Source: an uncultured Flavobacteriales bacterium (GTDB lineage Bacteria; Bacteroidota; Bacteroidia; Flavobacteriales; Crocinitomicaceae). Taken from it: 64,000 nucleotides of DNA. Where the stretch lies: assembly GCA_946482515.1 (NCBI GenBank), contig CAMLRS010000002.1, forward strand, positions 341,057-405,056, in the 5' to 3' direction. The notes under the pieces were generated by a model. It made no database searches, was not told the DNA's origin, and saw only the letters and a program-made list of their open reading frames with translations. A program made the position numbers and the translations under genes. This document shows, piece by piece, positions 41,129 to 49,844 of this stretch (its first letter is position 1; every line of letters begins with the position of its first letter).

Positions 41129-41156
41129 GTTGGAAGTTGCTGGTTGGAAGTTGCTG
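41129..41156. repeat. 14-bp tandem repeat, two copies
   Basis: GTTGGAAGTTGCTG occurs at 41129-41142 and again at 41143-41156, preceded by a partial copy. It shares T/G richness and the 14-bp period with the repeat at 3784-3828. It lies 7 bases after the SPFH gene stop. Confidence 0.85.
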
Positions 41157-41179
41157 GTTAGTTTGGTTACTTTTTGAGA

Positions 41180-41217
41180 GTAGCGACATTTAGTCTTAGA
41201 AACCCATAAATCGCTAC
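41180..41217 (+). promoter_or_regulatory. Hairpin directly before the start of the secreted unknown
   Basis: Arms GTAGCGA (41180-41186) and TCGCTAC (41211-41217) pair perfectly; TTTA/TAAA extends the stem after a 2-base bulge. The structure ends 2 bases before the ATG at 41220 and would cover the ribosome landing site. Confidence 0.45.
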
Positions 41218-41219
41218 GC

Positions 41220-42860
41220 ATGAACAAGTGCATGATCACCTTACTGCTGGCCTGCTGCTTCCTCCAGAGCTATGCTGCCAATCCACCCGCTAAGAAAACG
41301 GTTGGACGCTACGAGCGCTTCCAGGAAAATACCGTTGTGCTGCCCACGCCTTTCGCTAAGCCTTTCATCATCGATCAGAGCGACATCGAATTATTGGCCG
41401 GCAAAAAGATCCATCACGTCGATCTGGTGTACACGCAATACCGCTCCTCACCGGATTTCGATCAGAAAGGACTGAACGATCGCCGCATTGCCGAGCTGAA
41501 AAAGCTCCTGCCGCAGATCAACAAGGACCAGCCGACCTGGGCTTTGGTAGAACAAACTGACGCTAAAGATCGTGAAACGGCCAACGGCTATTTCCACGGA
41601 TTTGTGATTCATTATTCCGAGCCGCAGGACGCGACGGAGCTGCGCACGTTCTTATCGGATAAAGCCAAACCGATGACCAGCTACACCGTTTCCACCGAAA
41701 AAGGCGGCACATTCAGCTACGCTTCAGGCACAACAATCACCGTTCCAGCCAATGCCGTTACCTATGCCGACGGCACGCCGGTGAAAGGTAATTTCGAGCT
41801 CCAGTACCGCGAGTTCCGCAATCCGGCCGAGATCGTACTTTCGGGCATCCCGATGATCTACCAGCAGAAAGGAACGCCCTACAATTTCAGCTCCGTAGGC
41901 ATGTACGAGCTGCGCGGCAACCAGAACGGCAAAGAGCTGAACCTGCAAAAACCGATCACGGTGGATTTTAACTGCACGAAAGTGGTCGACGATGCCGACT
42001 TTTACCAGCTCGACGATAAAAGCGGCCAATGGGAACAATTGAAGCCCATTGTGTTTGACGGACAGCAAGCTGATGCAGGGAATCAACCGAAGGAGCAACC
42101 GGACATCGCATTTCAGCCATTCCTCGAACAGATTGCCGCCGGCCCTGTAAAAATCTGGCAGGGTGATAAACCGCTTGCGTTCGACTCCAAAAACGGCATC
42201 TATCTGGAATATGAGTCCGAAGGAGACGATTATGTGGTCAGAATGAGCGCTGATGCCTGGAAGCGTTTCCATGAAAAATCCAAAGATTCAGCTAACCTGC
42301 GGAAAGCAATTCATTCTTCAGACAATGCCGGCAGAACCTTAAAGATCAATAAAAGCAACTATCCGCGGATCGAAGTGATTGTTTTCGGAAACCGGATCGG
42401 TGGTCTTGCCCTGGCAGCCAATCAGCCAAAAAATTTCGGCACGTTACTCGCTGACGGCGCAAACGAAGCCCATACCTACCCGACGATCGTGAAAGGATTG
42501 AACTCCGAAGAATTTGGTGTGTACAACGCGGATCAGATCTACCGTATCGACAATCCGCTGGCGATCAGTCCGGATTACATCGATGCTGCGACCGGTGAGC
42601 GCATCAGGTACCTGCATGTAGCCTGCGTGCTCGACCTGAACTACAACGGCTCGTTCAGCTTTCAGCCCAACAACCTGATGTGTAATCCGAAAGGCCGCAA
42701 CGTCATCCTGTTGTTTACCCACGACCGCAAAACTTACCTGCTCGACGAACAGGCATTTGCGAAAACCGATAAAACGAAGCTGCGGGTCAATTTTGCCATG
42801 ACCGATGTGACCGATCGTGTTAAGACCACCGAAGATCTGAAACAGCTGCTGCAATTATAG
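41220..42860 (+). CDS. Large secreted protein, unknown function
   Basis: A 546-residue protein with a signal peptide (MNKCMITLLLACCFLQSYAA). Residues about 165-230 form a recognisable beta sandwich (GGTFSYASGTTITVPANAVTYADGTPVKGNFELQYREF) resembling the ZU5-like domains of Bacteroidota secreted proteins. After it come beta-rich stretches containing many Trp/Tyr-Gln patterns (WEQLKP, IWQGDKPL). No enzymatic motif is visible. A hairpin covers its leader. The terminator at 42886 is shared with the convergent gene. Confidence 0.6.
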   Translation: MNKCMITLLLACCFLQSYAANPPAKKTVGRYERFQENTVVLPTPFAKPFIIDQSDIELLAGKKIHHVDLVYTQYRSSPDFDQKGLNDRRIAELKKLLPQINKDQPTWALVEQTDAKDRETANGYFHGFVIHYSEPQDATELRTFLSDKAKPMTSYTVSTEKGGTFSYASGTTITVPANAVTYADGTPVKGNFELQYREFRNPAEIVLSGIPMIYQQKGTPYNFSSVGMYELRGNQNGKELNLQKPITVDFNCTKVVDDADFYQLDDKSGQWEQLKPIVFDGQQADAGNQPKEQPDIAFQPFLEQIAAGPVKIWQGDKPLAFDSKNGIYLEYESEGDDYVVRMSADAWKRFHEKSKDSANLRKAIHSSDNAGRTLKINKSNYPRIEVIVFGNRIGGLALAANQPKNFGTLLADGANEAHTYPTIVKGLNSEEFGVYNADQIYRIDNPLAISPDYIDAATGERIRYLHVACVLDLNYNGSFSFQPNNLMCNPKGRNVILLFTHDRKTYLLDEQAFAKTDKTKLRVNFAMTDVTDRVKTTEDLKQLLQL

Positions 42861-42885
42861 CATTCACTAATCACCCTGAATCACC

Positions 42886-42922
42886 AAAAAAGCCGCCTTG
42901 TTTTCAACGAGACGGCTTTTTT
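42886..42922. terminator. Bidirectional intrinsic terminator
   Basis: A perfect 10-bp stem AAAAAAGCCG/CGGCTTTTTT between convergent genes ending at 42860 (plus) and 42940 (minus). A T-run is produced on either strand, so both genes can use it. Confidence 0.92.
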
Positions 42923-42939
42923 ACTATTGATTTCTGTTG

Positions 42940-43905
42940 CTAGAATAAATATACCTGTCGCATGGTAGCAGAACCGTTATCCGACACAATTTTGAACAGG
43001 TACATGCCTTGTTCCAAAGCACGCAGATCAAGATCGAATTCGCTGCCGTTGCTGTTAACTTCCTGGTGAAGCACTAGCTGGCCATTCGGGTTGTAAACGT
43101 CGACCAGTTTTATGGGCTGATCTGACTGGATGGCGACACTTGTGCTCGCCGGATTGGGATAAATGACCAGGTTTGTTTCGCTTTGCGCAGGAACAGAAAG
43201 CGTTTGGGAACAATCTTCGGAATAACGCGGAACTATGAAGAAAGCTTCCGACCAGTTTTCATAAATGGGCTGTGTACCTGTTTTATGACAAAGCAAGTTC
43301 GATTCGTGTTCAAACACCGGATAAATAGGTGTGTTGAATCCGTTTGTTCCGCCCACGCCTTCAATAACTGAAACGTAAGCCGAATCGGATGAATCGGTAC
43401 CGAGTACCCATCGTTTGTAATAGTTTCCATCCAGCAGCTGCACGGAATCCATTGCCATCACTAACAGATTAGGATAATTGGAATTGGTAACGGTTTCCGG
43501 ATAAGGCTGACCGACAACTAAACTTCCGAAGTCGTATAGCAATTCGTCGGTTTGATTGAAATCGTTCCACTGAAATACTTTCTTCTGTGCCACATCCTGC
43601 CGGAAAAAACCTTGTTGATATGGAATGAGATCCGTTCCTGACTGGAAGTTTTGCTGTGATCCCCAATTGTCTGCCCAATCGCTCATGCCATGCATTCCAA
43701 ACTTCTGGTAAGTCTGCCCGTTGATGAGCGTATCACCCTCCGTATAGACAACAGTGGTGTTTACGGTGTGTTCATGGGAAGGCATGAAGTAAAGGTATTC
43801 GTGCTGGATCCAGACAGCATTAGTTTCAGGAAGCGGGCGGTATTCGATTTGTCCCCAGCTGACGTTTAAACTGATCGAGGCAATGATGAAGGTGAAGATT
43901 TTCAT
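42940..43905 (-). CDS. Secreted protein with T9SS type A sorting domain
   Basis: A 321-residue protein from the ATG at 43905 (MKIFTFIIASISLNVSWG, a signal peptide). The longer frame before it carries no signal. The central 220 residues resemble secreted Bacteroidota proteins of the type YxFMPSHEHTVNTTVVYTEGDTLINGQTYQKF with no assigned function. The C-terminal 75 residues are a type A T9SS signal (VIYPNPASTSVAIQ, VYNPNGQLVLHQEV, GMYLFKIV). A near-promoter AACCTTTG is seen about 25 bases upstream. Confidence 0.75.
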   Translation of the reverse strand: MKIFTFIIASISLNVSWGQIEYRPLPETNAVWIQHEYLYFMPSHEHTVNTTVVYTEGDTLINGQTYQKFGMHGMSDWADNWGSQQNFQSGTDLIPYQQGFFRQDVAQKKVFQWNDFNQTDELLYDFGSLVVGQPYPETVTNSNYPNLLVMAMDSVQLLDGNYYKRWVLGTDSSDSAYVSVIEGVGGTNGFNTPIYPVFEHESNLLCHKTGTQPIYENWSEAFFIVPRYSEDCSQTLSVPAQSETNLVIYPNPASTSVAIQSDQPIKLVDVYNPNGQLVLHQEVNSNGSEFDLDLRALEQGMYLFKIVSDNGSATMRQVYLF

Positions 43906-44067
43906 AACAGTTAGTTTGCAGTCTTGATGAGCCGATAGCGCAAAGGTTGTATTTTCTTTGTAAATCATGATAAATAATCATGCTCTTTGGGCTTTATGAC
44001 ACAATTAAAATTGTAACAATCAACCCTTATTCGTTATGCTAACAGTACGAACAATCCTATTGCATCG

Positions 44068-44075
44068 TACTTTTG
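44068..44075 (+). promoter_or_regulatory. -7 element TACTTTTG of the transglutaminase-like gene
   Basis: An exact TAnnTTTG match, 18 bases before the ATG at 44094. A convincing -33 box is not seen. Confidence 0.55.
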
Positions 44076-44093
44076 CAATAACTTCGTCAAATT

Positions 44094-45095
44094 ATGCGAT
44101 TTATACTGGCAATTTATCTTTCCATCTTCTTCGTTCCTGCGGTTTTCGGGCTGGAGAAAGTCAATCAGCGTTTGCTGGATTATGCCAAAGCGTGTCCAAA
44201 GATATCCGCATCCAATGTACCCAGTCTTGTTGCTTACCTCAAAAAAGGAGCTGTTTCGGAAAGTCAGACGGTTGAAGTTTTTTGCTACTGGATTGCGGAG
44301 AATATCGCCTATGACACTGAGGAGTACTTAACCGATGGCAACAGTGAAACCGGCAATATCCTGCTAACGCGCAAAGGTGTTTGCCAGGATTATTCGGAGC
44401 TGCTTCGGCAGATGTGTAAAGCAGCAGGGATCGAATGTCACGTAGTTTCCGGTTACAGCAAAGGATATGGTTACCAGACAAACACCCGTTTTACGGAAAC
44501 AGATCACGCCTGGAATGTCGTCAAAGCAGATGGCAAATATGCCTTTGTTGATGTGACCTGGGCCAGCGGTTATGTGCGTACAGTAAAAGGCAAACTTGTT
44601 TTTCAGAAAGAGCTGGATCTTCCTGAAATACTGGCTGACCCGAACTATTTTGCTATTGAACACTTGCCGGCAGACCCCAGATGGCAATTGCGCGAAAAGC
44701 CGATTACCGTCCAGAGTTTCGAGCGCAACGATTCTATCAGCGATATGCTCAAACAAACGGCAGCGTATTACAATTTTACGGATAGTATTACGGCTTATCT
44801 GAAAGTCGACAGTATGCAGCGCGTTGTTCTTGGAGCAGAAAGTGCCTACCGCTTCCATCCAATTACAGAAAACCTGGCATTTCTGGCCGATACTTACTTC
44901 AATAAAGGCTGGTATTTATCCCATACGTTCCGTGATGCTGCTCATTATAAGCTATCCATCGCTGCGTATGAAAAAGCCATTGTTCATTACACAAAACTCA
45001 ACAACAGTTACGGCACCAAATGGATCTCTTCCTCCCGGAAAAACATCAGTTACGTTAAAACGCAGCTGGACAAGCTAAACAGCTCAGGTCCCTGA
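44094..45095 (+). CDS. Secreted transglutaminase-like protein
   Basis: A 333-residue protein with a signal peptide (MRFILAIYLSIFFVPAVFG). The transglutaminase/cysteine-protease core is complete: Cys97 (RKGVCQDYSELL), His138 (DHAWNVV) and Asp153 (FVDVTWASGY). These domains cleave or crosslink peptides; in periplasmic bacterial forms the substrate is usually unknown. The C-terminal 130 residues are helical with no recognised motif. Divergent from the T9SS gene at 42940-43905. Confidence 0.8.
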   Translation: MRFILAIYLSIFFVPAVFGLEKVNQRLLDYAKACPKISASNVPSLVAYLKKGAVSESQTVEVFCYWIAENIAYDTEEYLTDGNSETGNILLTRKGVCQDYSELLRQMCKAAGIECHVVSGYSKGYGYQTNTRFTETDHAWNVVKADGKYAFVDVTWASGYVRTVKGKLVFQKELDLPEILADPNYFAIEHLPADPRWQLREKPITVQSFERNDSISDMLKQTAAYYNFTDSITAYLKVDSMQRVVLGAESAYRFHPITENLAFLADTYFNKGWYLSHTFRDAAHYKLSIAAYEKAIVHYTKLNNSYGTKWISSSRKNISYVKTQLDKLNSSGP

Positions 45096-45142
45096 ATCGC
45101 GCTGTAAACTGGTGATAGTCTCTTCAGAACCGCTCCGACGAT

Positions 45143-45168
45143 TTGTAATCCCAGTCTCCGGATTACAA
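45143..45168. repeat. 9-bp palindrome overlapping the stop of a T9SS gene
   Basis: TTGTAATCC/GGATTACAA with an 8-base loop, followed on the minus strand by no clear T-run. The stop codon of the T9SS gene (45163-45165) lies within its right arm. It may act as a weak terminator or belong to a dispersed palindrome family. Confidence 0.5.
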
Positions 45169-46074
45169 TTTCTGAATTTTCCGGCAAACAGCCCCTTGTT
45201 CCGATTGCATTCGGAGCATATACAATCCTGATGGCAAATTTGTTAGATCGATTTCAGTGGCGAGATCCTTTGTGCGATACACTTTCAAAACCTGCCCGTC
45301 GATCGTCAGCAGCTCGAGCTCGGAAAGCGGTTGGTCGCTGCTTACCTCTATTTTTCCGGAAGATGGATTTGGAGCCACGATCAGCTCCGGAGCCATTTTT
45401 TCTTCCAGTCCCACGAAAAAAGCCGGGAAATCGCCGCAGGCTACACCATCGATCTCAAAATACTCGAGCTCGAGACCGCCAAAGGCCGAGGTCGGATCTC
45501 CAAAATGGTCCCAGCCTCCGTAAGGTCCGCCGCATTTTTCCCGAACGTAGTAGTTGGATGTAACAGGCTCGAAGCATGGAGGGAATTCCGTCGCCTCCAT
45601 CCCGAACGAATACTGCTGCAGCTCCATACCATTGCAATTGAAGACGCCATAGCTTGTGTCGGCAACGAGGCAGGAATCAGGATCAGGCCCGTCCAGCATA
45701 AGTACGGTCTGTGAAAGCCCAAAAGGTGTGTTTGGAAGTAAATACGAGTAGTTACTGTGCAAATCGCCATAGGAAAAGCTCGTAGTTCCGAAATAAAGTG
45801 TGTCATCCGGATCGCCGGGCAACGGCGGAATATACGTTTGGACATCGGCGGTGTAGGAAACCATAGATGAATCCGTATTGTAGGTTTTCCCGGTTATATG
45901 GAACAGGTCGTACCGGTGCGTAATATAGCTCCCCGACCAGTTGCTCGGGTGCCAGTAATGACTTACACAATACGCATCGCCGATGGCAAAGTCATATATA
46001 TCCTTTCGAAGCAGCTGGGAAAAGCCTTGAATGGCCAACAGGAAAAAGACAAAAAGTGATAGTACATTTTTCAT
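45163..46074 (-). CDS. Secreted protein with T9SS type A sorting domain
   Basis: A 303-residue protein: signal peptide MKNVLSLFVFFLLAIQGFSQ, then about 200 residues of unrecognised beta-rich sequence with four cysteines (CVSHYW, CLVAD, CNGMELQQ, CFEPV) that could form disulfides. The terminal 75 residues are a type A T9SS signal (LIVAPNPSSGKIEV, LLTIDGQVLKVY, GLYMLRM). A TACCTTTA box (46105-46098) is close to the promoter consensus. Its length and layout resemble the T9SS protein at 42940-43905, so the two may be distant relatives. Confidence 0.75.
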   Translation of the reverse strand: MKNVLSLFVFFLLAIQGFSQLLRKDIYDFAIGDAYCVSHYWHPSNWSGSYITHRYDLFHITGKTYNTDSSMVSYTADVQTYIPPLPGDPDDTLYFGTTSFSYGDLHSNYSYLLPNTPFGLSQTVLMLDGPDPDSCLVADTSYGVFNCNGMELQQYSFGMEATEFPPCFEPVTSNYYVREKCGGPYGGWDHFGDPTSAFGGLELEYFEIDGVACGDFPAFFVGLEEKMAPELIVAPNPSSGKIEVSSDQPLSELELLTIDGQVLKVYRTKDLATEIDLTNLPSGLYMLRMQSEQGAVCRKIQKL

Positions 46075-46140
46075 TTAGGGTGGTTTTCCAATAATGCTAA
46101 AGGTACTAAAACGATTCTTTTTCCCGCAATTAATTTCTCC

Positions 46141-47208
46141 TTACACCCTATAACACACCGCATTGATATTCATCCCTGCTCCTACTGAAGCAAAGAGGAT
46201 GATATCGCCGGGATGCAGCTCGTGGTGTTCGAGCTCGCCGCGCAAGACCATATCATAAAGGGTTGGAACGGTGGCCACCGAGCTGTTTCCCAGCTTGTGG
46301 ATGCACATGGGCATGATGTGTTCAGGAACTTCGGTTTTGCCGTAAAGCTTATACAGTTCGCGGATCATGCCTTCGTCGAGCTTTTCGTTGGCCTGGTGGA
46401 TGAACACTTTGCTGAGCTGATCGATGGAAACGCCGGCATCGTCGAGACAGGCTTTCATGGCCGCCGGAACATACTTCATGGCGTATTCGTAGACCTTGCG
46501 GCCTTTCATTTTGATGTAGCGCACACGCGGATCGGAATGCGGGAAATGTGATTTGCCGAGACTGAGGTAATAAGCTTCATCGAGGCAATGCGACTGCACT
46601 TTACACGACAAAATGCCGCTTCCCGTTTCATCGGCGTATTCGAGCACGGCTGCTCCGGCTCCGTCGGAGAAGATCATGCTGTCGCGATCGTAAGGATCGA
46701 GCACACGGCTCAGGGTTTCAGCACCGATCACCAGGCAGCGACGGGCAATGCCGGCTTTGAAGAATGCATCGGCCTGGATAACGCCCTGTACCCAGCCCGG
46801 GCAGCCGAACAAAATATCGTAGGCCACACAGTCGGGATTGTAGATCTTCAGGTTGTGTTTTACACGTGAAGCGATCGCCGGAATGATGTCTGTCTGGATG
46901 GTGTGTTTGACTACGTTCCCGAAGTTGTGGGCCACAATGATCTGGTCGATGGTTTCGGGATCGATCTGCGCCGCAGCAATGGCTTTTTCGGCCGCAATGG
47001 TGGCAATGTCCGAACAATCGAGCTCAACGGACGCGTATCTACGCTCCTGTATGCCTGTTATGGCCTCGAACTTCCGGGCTATATCTTCCGGGGTTGCGTC
47101 AATTGGTTTGTTGTCTTCTCCGTAAAATTCGTGAACCATGAAATCGCGGTTCGTTTTTACGAGCGTTGGAATGTACGATCCCATTCCCCTGATCACACTT
47201 CTTTTCAT
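46141..47208 (-). CDS. FabH-like 3-oxoacyl-ACP synthase III family protein
   Basis: A 355-residue thiolase-fold condensing enzyme. The catalytic triad of the FabH type is intact: Cys136 (LFGCPGWVQG), His271 (VFIHQAN) and Asn308 (KLGNSSVATVPTLYDM); VGAGMNINAVCYRV closes the fold. It would condense an acyl-CoA with malonyl-ACP or perform a related acyl transfer. An N-terminal insert of about 25 residues (HEFYGEDNKPIDATPEDIARKFE) is not usual for housekeeping FabH, so it may be a paralogue with a special substrate. It stands alone, with the promoter box at 47300-47293 and an 85-base leader. Confidence 0.85.
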   Translation of the reverse strand: MKRSVIRGMGSYIPTLVKTNRDFMVHEFYGEDNKPIDATPEDIARKFEAITGIQERRYASVELDCSDIATIAAEKAIAAAQIDPETIDQIIVAHNFGNVVKHTIQTDIIPAIASRVKHNLKIYNPDCVAYDILFGCPGWVQGVIQADAFFKAGIARRCLVIGAETLSRVLDPYDRDSMIFSDGAGAAVLEYADETGSGILSCKVQSHCLDEAYYLSLGKSHFPHSDPRVRYIKMKGRKVYEYAMKYVPAAMKACLDDAGVSIDQLSKVFIHQANEKLDEGMIRELYKLYGKTEVPEHIMPMCIHKLGNSSVATVPTLYDMVLRGELEHHELHPGDIILFASVGAGMNINAVCYRV

Positions 47209-47292
47209 GTTGTACTGTTTGTAAAATCACTGAGGAAGAAGCCGGGGATGGTATCCGTCGGGCGACGAACAGCGGGGTGCGTTTTCGAGCTA

Positions 47293-47300
47293 CAAAGATA
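47293..47300 (-). promoter_or_regulatory. -7 element TATCTTTG of the FabH-like gene
   Basis: An exact TAnnTTTG match, 84 bases upstream of the ATG. The leader is long for this genome. Confidence 0.5.
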
Positions 47301-47377
47301 ATAAAAAGTACGCAAACACACCTTGTCGGTTGAGAACATCCTACTGTTCAGGTGTATCAATCAAGCTTGGTAGACTA

Positions 47378-47617
47378 CTACTTTCCCGGTTTCTTCAACA
47401 GATCATTTTCATAACCATCTTTGAACGGCCGTTCCTTTCCAAGATTATTCAACTGAAAATCAGATTTTTCAGTCTGAAATCTCAGGGATACTGTTCTGTA
47501 TTCCGGATTTCTGAATACAGTCGGTCGGTAGTACGTGTCGGAGGATGTTTTGTCACTGACAACCCTATAGGAGACAATGAGAGCCAAAAAGGCAGCAATA
47601 ACATAGATGTCTTTCAT
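47378..47617 (-). CDS. Small membrane-anchored protein, unknown
   Basis: A 79-residue protein with one N-terminal hydrophobic segment (DIYVIAAFLALIVSYRVV) followed by a polar, basic tail without a recognised motif. A complete promoter (TAGATTTG with TTG 18 bases upstream) precedes it by 42 bases, which supports its reality. It lies between the FabH-like gene and the TPR regulator, both on the same strand. Confidence 0.6.
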   Translation of the reverse strand: MKDIYVIAAFLALIVSYRVVSDKTSSDTYYRPTVFRNPEYRTVSLRFQTEKSDFQLNNLGKERPFKDGYENDLLKKPGK

Positions 47618-47659
47618 AAGAAATAGCAGTAAATGAAATTACCCGGAGAATCTGTTTCA

Positions 47660-47688
47660 CAAATCTACACACCTGGAGTTAAGAACAA
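47660..47688 (-). promoter_or_regulatory. Promoter of the small membrane protein gene
   Basis: TAGATTTG (47667-47660) with TTG (47688-47686) 18 bases upstream. Both elements fit the Bacteroidota consensus. Confidence 0.6.
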
Positions 47689-47765
47689 AACGACTATTTC
47701 GGGGAAGCTTGGATACCTAAAACATTACGCTTACTTTTTGGAAATAGCCCCCAAAAAAACGTAAG

Positions 47766-49511
47766 CTAGATATCCATCACAAATTTCGCCAGGCTTTCTT
47801 CTGTGCTCAGTCCCAGTCTTTTCTTCAGCCTGTGGCGGGCCGTTTTGATGGTGTTTTCGGTGCAATTCCGGATAGCGGCGATTTCCTTATTGGATAGGTT
47901 CATGCGCACGTAAGTACTCAGTTCCATCTCGGATTTGGAGATCGTCGGACTGATTTTTCGAAGACGTTGCTGGAATTCCTTCAGTTGTACAACTGCATCC
48001 GAATCTTCGTATTGGATATCGGGCTGGCGGTGAGCATTCGTTTTGGCTTCGCGCAGGATGCTGATGAGCTCGGTTTTGATCGTCTGGTCCTCTTTCTTGA
48101 GCAAGAGGTTGATTTTCTGAACGAGGTCGTCGGAGGTTTCTCTCTTCTGCAATAGCTCAAGCGCGAGATTCGTCAGGGAATTTTCCTGGTCTTTCAGCTT
48201 CAGCTGCATACGCTCCTCTTCAACGGCCTGCAGCTCTTTTTCCAGTTTCTGTTTTTTCTGTCTGTTTTTCGCCATCTGACGAACAACAAAGAACAGCAGC
48301 ACAAGCAAGGCAGAGCTGATGGTAAACAATACTGAAAGAACAATTGTTTTGTTTTCCTGGATCTCCTTATCCTTTTTGAGCTGTTCGCGCCGGATCTTTT
48401 CCGACTCCAGTCGTTGTGTAAAGCTCGCCATCATGTATTGCGAAAGCAGATTCGACAAAGCCGACTCCTTGATCTTATCGCTCATTTTAACCGTTCCTAC
48501 GATTTCACGTCGGAGCTGTAACAGATGTTCGATCGCTCCATATTGGTGTTGTTTCAGGGCCAGCTCGACTTTCATTTCGAGGAACATCAGCTTTTTTTCG
48601 TCGCTCATAGCTGCGAAATGGGGCTCGAACAGCGCCACGATCTGACCTGCTTCGTCTACCCTGCCAACTTTCAACAGGTTCAATACGAGGACAGCTTCTC
48701 CTTTTATGACTTCATCCGGACCGGTGAGAACATAGGTTTTCCGATTGGTAAATGCTTCGCTGAGGTAGCGGATCGATTCATTGTAATTTTTTAGCTCGCT
48801 GTAGGAGATCCCCAGGTTTTGCAAAATCAGGCAGTAAAACCCTTCTTCCGATTGTGAGGGATATTCCTGGCCGGAAGGTGAATGTTCCCGCAAAATCGAC
48901 AGGCTTTCCAGGTACCATTTGATGGCTTCGTGGTACTGACCAGTCTTGTAATAGGCCAGTCCAAGATTATTCGCTGAAGATGCCTGCGAAATAAAACGCA
49001 GGTCTCGTTTGGCCACCTCATTTTGTTCCTCGAAAATGGTAATCGCCCTTTTGAAGTCATTCGATCGCAGGTAACAGCTGCCCATTTCTCCCAGATAAAG
49101 GTATTTCTCGAAAGGATCTGTTTCCATCCGGTAACATTCCTTATAGTAATGAATGGCCAGGTTTAATGCTCCGATCTCTTTGAAAAGGTCAGCAAAACGC
49201 TGGTTATAGCAAACCGAGTAACGATCCAGGTTTTTGGGATTCAGCTGTTTGGCGCGAAGAAGGTATTCGAGGGCTTCCTTGTACTTCTTTTGATGCAGTC
49301 TTATTTTACCAAGGTACGACAGGGCAGTGATGTGCTGAGCTGGAGACCGTTTGATTTTCGAATCAGACAATTCAATACTGATTACGCGCTCGAGCGTTTC
49401 ATAATCGTTTTTAACAAATAGCTCTTCCCAGTACTTTGAATATGGCACCTGATTATCCTTTGCCGACACGACTAACGGAGAGATTAGCAAAACAAAAAAC
49501 ACCCACTTCAT
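47766..49511 (-). CDS. TPR membrane regulator with C-terminal LuxR-type HTH
   Basis: A 581-residue protein with a signal or anchor segment (residues 1-17), TPR repeats through about 340 (e.g. SANNLGLAYYKTGQYHEAIKWYLESLSI), one transmembrane helix (390-412), a coiled coil (about 415-465) and a C-terminal LuxR/GerE-type helix-turn-helix (LSTYVRMNLSNKEIAAIRNCTENTIKTARHRLKKRLGL). The periplasmic TPRs would sense a ligand or partner and the cytoplasmic HTH bind DNA, an arrangement common in Bacteroidota. Its targets are not evident from the neighbours. Promoter TACATTTG lies 26 bases upstream. Confidence 0.85.
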   Translation of the reverse strand: MKWVFFVLLISPLVVSAKDNQVPYSKYWEELFVKNDYETLERVISIELSDSKIKRSPAQHITALSYLGKIRLHQKKYKEALEYLLRAKQLNPKNLDRYSVCYNQRFADLFKEIGALNLAIHYYKECYRMETDPFEKYLYLGEMGSCYLRSNDFKRAITIFEEQNEVAKRDLRFISQASSANNLGLAYYKTGQYHEAIKWYLESLSILREHSPSGQEYPSQSEEGFYCLILQNLGISYSELKNYNESIRYLSEAFTNRKTYVLTGPDEVIKGEAVLVLNLLKVGRVDEAGQIVALFEPHFAAMSDEKKLMFLEMKVELALKQHQYGAIEHLLQLRREIVGTVKMSDKIKESALSNLLSQYMMASFTQRLESEKIRREQLKKDKEIQENKTIVLSVLFTISSALLVLLFFVVRQMAKNRQKKQKLEKELQAVEEERMQLKLKDQENSLTNLALELLQKRETSDDLVQKINLLLKKEDQTIKTELISILREAKTNAHRQPDIQYEDSDAVVQLKEFQQRLRKISPTISKSEMELSTYVRMNLSNKEIAAIRNCTENTIKTARHRLKKRLGLSTEESLAKFVMDI

Positions 49512-49537
49512 GCCTTAAACGATCCTTATTTGGGTTG

Positions 49538-49545
49538 CAAATGTA
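49538..49545 (-). promoter_or_regulatory. -7 element TACATTTG of the TPR regulator
   Basis: An exact TAnnTTTG match, 26 bases before the ATG. A TTTG at 49565-49562 stands 16 bases upstream, slightly closer than the usual 17-23. Confidence 0.5.
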
Positions 49546-49559
49546 GTTATTTATTCGAT

Positions 49560-49844
49560 TTCAAATGCCCTAAAAGCTTTGTAAACAAAGAGGTTGCACA
49601 CGCACGCTCACCTTTTGCTTACCACTAATAACGCAAATATCAAATACGATTTTCTATACTTAGCTTCATCGTTTTTGTGACACCAACAAATCCGTTTGGT
49701 CTTTAGACATTAACAAACAATTGATTTTCCGATAAAGCCTGTTCTTCTGAGCAGGCTTTGTTGTTTTTTACAAGATGGAATGGTGGAAAAACAACAAAGC
49801 CCGCCTGCCTTGCGACAAACGGACTTTCCCCCATATAGAATTCC
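49560..49844. other. Gene-free region with an orphan terminator
   Basis: No protein gene is supported between the TPR regulator (49511) and the end of the Spy-like gene (49845). The plus strand has a terminator-like hairpin (49734-49768) whose T-rich tail is mirrored by AAAAACAACAAAG at 49788-49800, forming a larger imperfect inverted repeat. A short noncoding RNA is possible. Confidence 0.5.
49734..49768 (+). terminator. Terminator-like hairpin with no gene in front
   Basis: Stem AAAGCCTG/CAGGCTTT with a 10-base loop, then TTGTTTTTT on the plus strand. No plus-strand gene ends here, so it may close a small RNA or be a leftover. Confidence 0.65.
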
